A stretch of 15,474 nucleotides of DNA from Draconibacterium sp. (GTDB lineage Bacteria > Bacteroidota > Bacteroidia > Bacteroidales > Prolixibacteraceae): assembly GCA_030595485.1 (NCBI GenBank), contig JAUVDE010000028.1, forward strand, positions 1-15,474, given 5' to 3'. Both the position numbers and the translations under genes were made by a program. The notes beneath the pieces were generated by a model. The model did not search any database, was not told where the DNA came from, and saw nothing but the letters and a program-made list of their open reading frames with translations. Positions 13,653 to 15,474 of the stretch are shown here, piece by piece. Numbering within the stretch: the stretch's first letter is position 1; every line of letters begins with the position of its first letter.

Positions 13653-13748
13653 ATGAAGGATTTTTTGCTTAGACAATGCAAAATTAACATGAATAGCAGT
13701 AGTTATTTGAGGAGATTTTGCGGATGTATAAGTGAAAAAGACGAATAA
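13653..13748 (+). other. Possible small Cys-containing frame in the gap before cysJ
   Basis: A 31-codon frame starting MKDFLLRQCK and ending RRFCGCISEKDE, with three Cys codons. It lies in the 174-base gap between the precorrin-2 dehydrogenase and cysJ. No terminator hairpin follows it and no clear promoter precedes it, so unlike the leader at 11892 there is no visible attenuation architecture. It may be chance. Confidence 0.15.
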
Positions 13749-13806
13749 TAAAATAACTGAATAAATTCAAATCAGTCTCAAAATTACAGTTAAATTAAAA
13801 CGAGAA

Positions 13807-15474
13807 ATGAGTTTGAAAACAAATCCATTTAACGAACAGCAGTTGTCGGCTTTAGACCAGCTGTTACCCGGATTAACAAAAGACCAGATTTTATGGTTAA
13901 GCGGTTACCTCGAGGGGAGGTTGGCAGCTGAAGGAGGCATTGAAGTTTCTACGGCTTTGGCGGCAACTCTCAAGCCTAAAAGCCTAATTAACCTTACCAT
14001 TTTATATGGAACTGAAACTGGGCATTCGCAAGCCTTAGCCGAAAAATTAGCTGAAAAAGCCACGAATAAGAACATTAATACAACGGTTCTTAGTTTGTAC
14101 GATTTCAACTACAAAAAAATTAAGGACGAGGAAAATGTTGCAGTTATTGTAAGTACCCATGGCGAGGGTGAACCGCCCGATATGGCTGAAGACTTCCATA
14201 AGTTTGTTACCGGAACACGCGCACCTCAACTGGAAAAGTTGAATTACTCGGTGTTGGCACTGGGCGATAAAACTTACAAGCATTTTTGTAAAACTGGTGA
14301 AGATATTTACAAAGCCATAAAAGATTTAAAGGCGTATCCGCTCACCGGTTTGGTAATGTGCGATGTAGATTATGATCAGGATGCTGATGTATGGATGAAT
14401 AATTTTCTTTTGAATTTGGCGCCATCAGAAAGTGCAGTGTCGGAAGCATCAGAAATTCCTGCAACTTCTTTTAGCGACTTTTCAAAGTCTAATCCGTACA
14501 TGGCGACAGTACTTGAAAAAGTGAAAATTACGGGTCGCGATTCGGACAAGGAAGTATATCATTTGGAACTCTGCTTAGAAGGTTCGGGATTGGAATATGA
14601 ACCCGGTGATTCGCTTGGGATATTTACCAAAAACCCGGATGCTCTTGTAGAAAAGATTCTGGAAAAGACAGGATTTAATCCCGACCAGTTAGTAGATGTA
14701 AATGAAGAAGAGATTTCAATAAAAGATGCACTTGGCTATCATTTAGAGATTACAATGCTAACATTCGATTTGCTGCGGAAATACCAGAAGAAAACTCAAA
14801 ATCCGGAATTAGCGAAATTAATAAATGACGATAAACTTTCGGATGATTATTTATACGGGCACGATGTACTCGACTTGTTAGAAGACTTCCCATTTGAATG
14901 GAATGCCAACAAATTAGCTGAGATTTTACGTGCAATTCCACCACGACTTTACTCCATTTCGTCGAGTATGGAAAGTGTTGGAGAAGAAGTGCATGCAACG
15001 GTTTCAGTTGTTCGTTACACAAGAAAAGACCGTTTGCGTAATGGTGCCTGTTCGTCGTATTTAGCCGACGTGCTTGAAATTGAAGAGCAGATTCCTGTAT
15101 ACATCGAAAAAAATCCATCATTCAGATTGCCGGCAAATGGCTCTCCAATAATTATGGTTGGTGCCGGAACAGGTGTTGCGCCTTACCGTGCATTTATGCA
15201 GCACCGCGAGAGTTTAGGAGTAAAAGGAGATTCGTGGTTGTTTTTTGGCGACCGTCGATTTAGTGCCGATTTCTTGTATCAGGTTGAATGGCAGAAGCTG
15301 TTGAAATCAGAACTACTTACCAAATTAGATGTGGCTTTCTCGCGCGACCAGGAAGAAAAAGTTTATGTGCAACATAAGCTAAAAGAAAATCAGAAAGAAA
15401 TTTTTGAGTGGATTGAAAACGGAGCACACTTTTATTTGTGTGGCGATATGAAATATATGGCAAAAGACGTGAAT
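13807..15474 (+). CDS. cysJ: Sulfite reductase (NADPH) flavoprotein subunit, C-terminus cut by window edge
   Basis: Carries electrons from NADPH through FAD and FMN to the siroheme hemoprotein subunit, which reduces sulfite to sulfide in the cytoplasm. 556 residues are visible of about 600; the frame is open to the edge. The N-terminal segment FNEQQLSALDQLLPGLTKDQILWLSGYLEG matches CysJ rather than cytochrome P450 reductase. The flavodoxin domain has GTETGHS (68-74) and STHGEGEPPD (116-125). The FAD domain has RLYSISSS near 379-386 and NGACSSYLA. The NADPH domain has VGAGTGVAPYRAF near 452-464, FFGDRR, and CGDMKYMAKDV near 545-555. It follows the siroheme genes by 174 bases on the same strand, presumably in the same operon, with cysI expected downstream outside the window. 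Confidence 0.94.
   Translation, partial: MSLKTNPFNEQQLSALDQLLPGLTKDQILWLSGYLEGRLAAEGGIEVSTALAATLKPKSLINLTILYGTETGHSQALAEKLAEKATNKNINTTVLSLYDFNYKKIKDEENVAVIVSTHGEGEPPDMAEDFHKFVTGTRAPQLEKLNYSVLALGDKTYKHFCKTGEDIYKAIKDLKAYPLTGLVMCDVDYDQDADVWMNNFLLNLAPSESAVSEASEIPATSFSDFSKSNPYMATVLEKVKITGRDSDKEVYHLELCLEGSGLEYEPGDSLGIFTKNPDALVEKILEKTGFNPDQLVDVNEEEISIKDALGYHLEITMLTFDLLRKYQKKTQNPELAKLINDDKLSDDYLYGHDVLDLLEDFPFEWNANKLAEILRAIPPRLYSISSSMESVGEEVHATVSVVRYTRKDRLRNGACSSYLADVLEIEEQIPVYIEKNPSFRLPANGSPIIMVGAGTGVAPYRAFMQHRESLGVKGDSWLFFGDRRFSADFLYQVEWQKLLKSELLTKLDVAFSRDQEEKVYVQHKLKENQKEIFEWIENGAHFYLCGDMKYMAKDVN

Overview
The window looks like a chromosomal segment of a Bacteroidota bacterium, probably from the Marinilabiliales/Prolixibacteraceae side of the phylum (the lineage is inference). 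The grounds are a low-GC genome, repeated TAnnTTTG-type -7 promoter elements upstream of genes, a DUF4290 gene next to murA, a type IX secretion (CHU_C, gliding-motility type) C-terminal domain, an EF-G2-type paralogue, and a MurA of the PGGDKIGRRRVDTH type. I see no insertion sequence, prophage, CRISPR array, tRNA or rRNA.

The left part (1-6649) is all on the minus strand. It runs, in transcription order, helicase (PcrA/UvrD type); DUF4290 protein and murA; a secreted TlpA-like thioredoxin; then grpE and dnaJ (dnaJ runs off the left edge). TAnnTTTG elements precede the helicase, the DUF4290-murA pair, the thioredoxin and grpE-dnaJ, so these are probably four transcription units. The grpE promoter overlaps a long imperfect palindrome whose half-sites resemble CIRCE. 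MurA carries Asp instead of the usual catalytic Cys.

The middle (6842-11470) holds a secreted PKD/CHU_C protein and a small coiled-coil single-pass membrane protein, both on plus. A convergent EF-G paralogue on minus lacks the catalytic switch-II histidine and has altered G2 and G4 motifs. A shared hairpin terminator lies between the convergent genes.

The right part (11845-15474, plus strand) is a siroheme and sulfite-reduction operon: a short glutamyl-tRNA reductase-like protein without the C-terminal dimerisation domain, a DUF2061 membrane protein, a stand-alone precorrin-2 dehydrogenase domain, and the flavoprotein subunit of sulfite reductase (cysJ, cut by the right edge). HemA-like protein and precorrin-2 dehydrogenase would support siroheme, the cofactor of sulfite reductase, and CysJ would supply its electrons.

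The most interesting element is the operon leader at 11845-12048. It has a promoter, then a 31-codon ORF with four Cys codons and five internal Met codons, mostly in one cluster (T-C-M-M-C-M-C-C). A strong intrinsic terminator follows, whose U-tract abuts the hemA start codon. A segment just downstream of the Cys cluster (11965-11973) can pair over 9 bp with the 5' arm of that terminator, so the two structures are mutually exclusive. This is the architecture of a ribosome-mediated transcription attenuator that would sense cysteine (or sulfur amino acid) charging and control sulfur assimilation.
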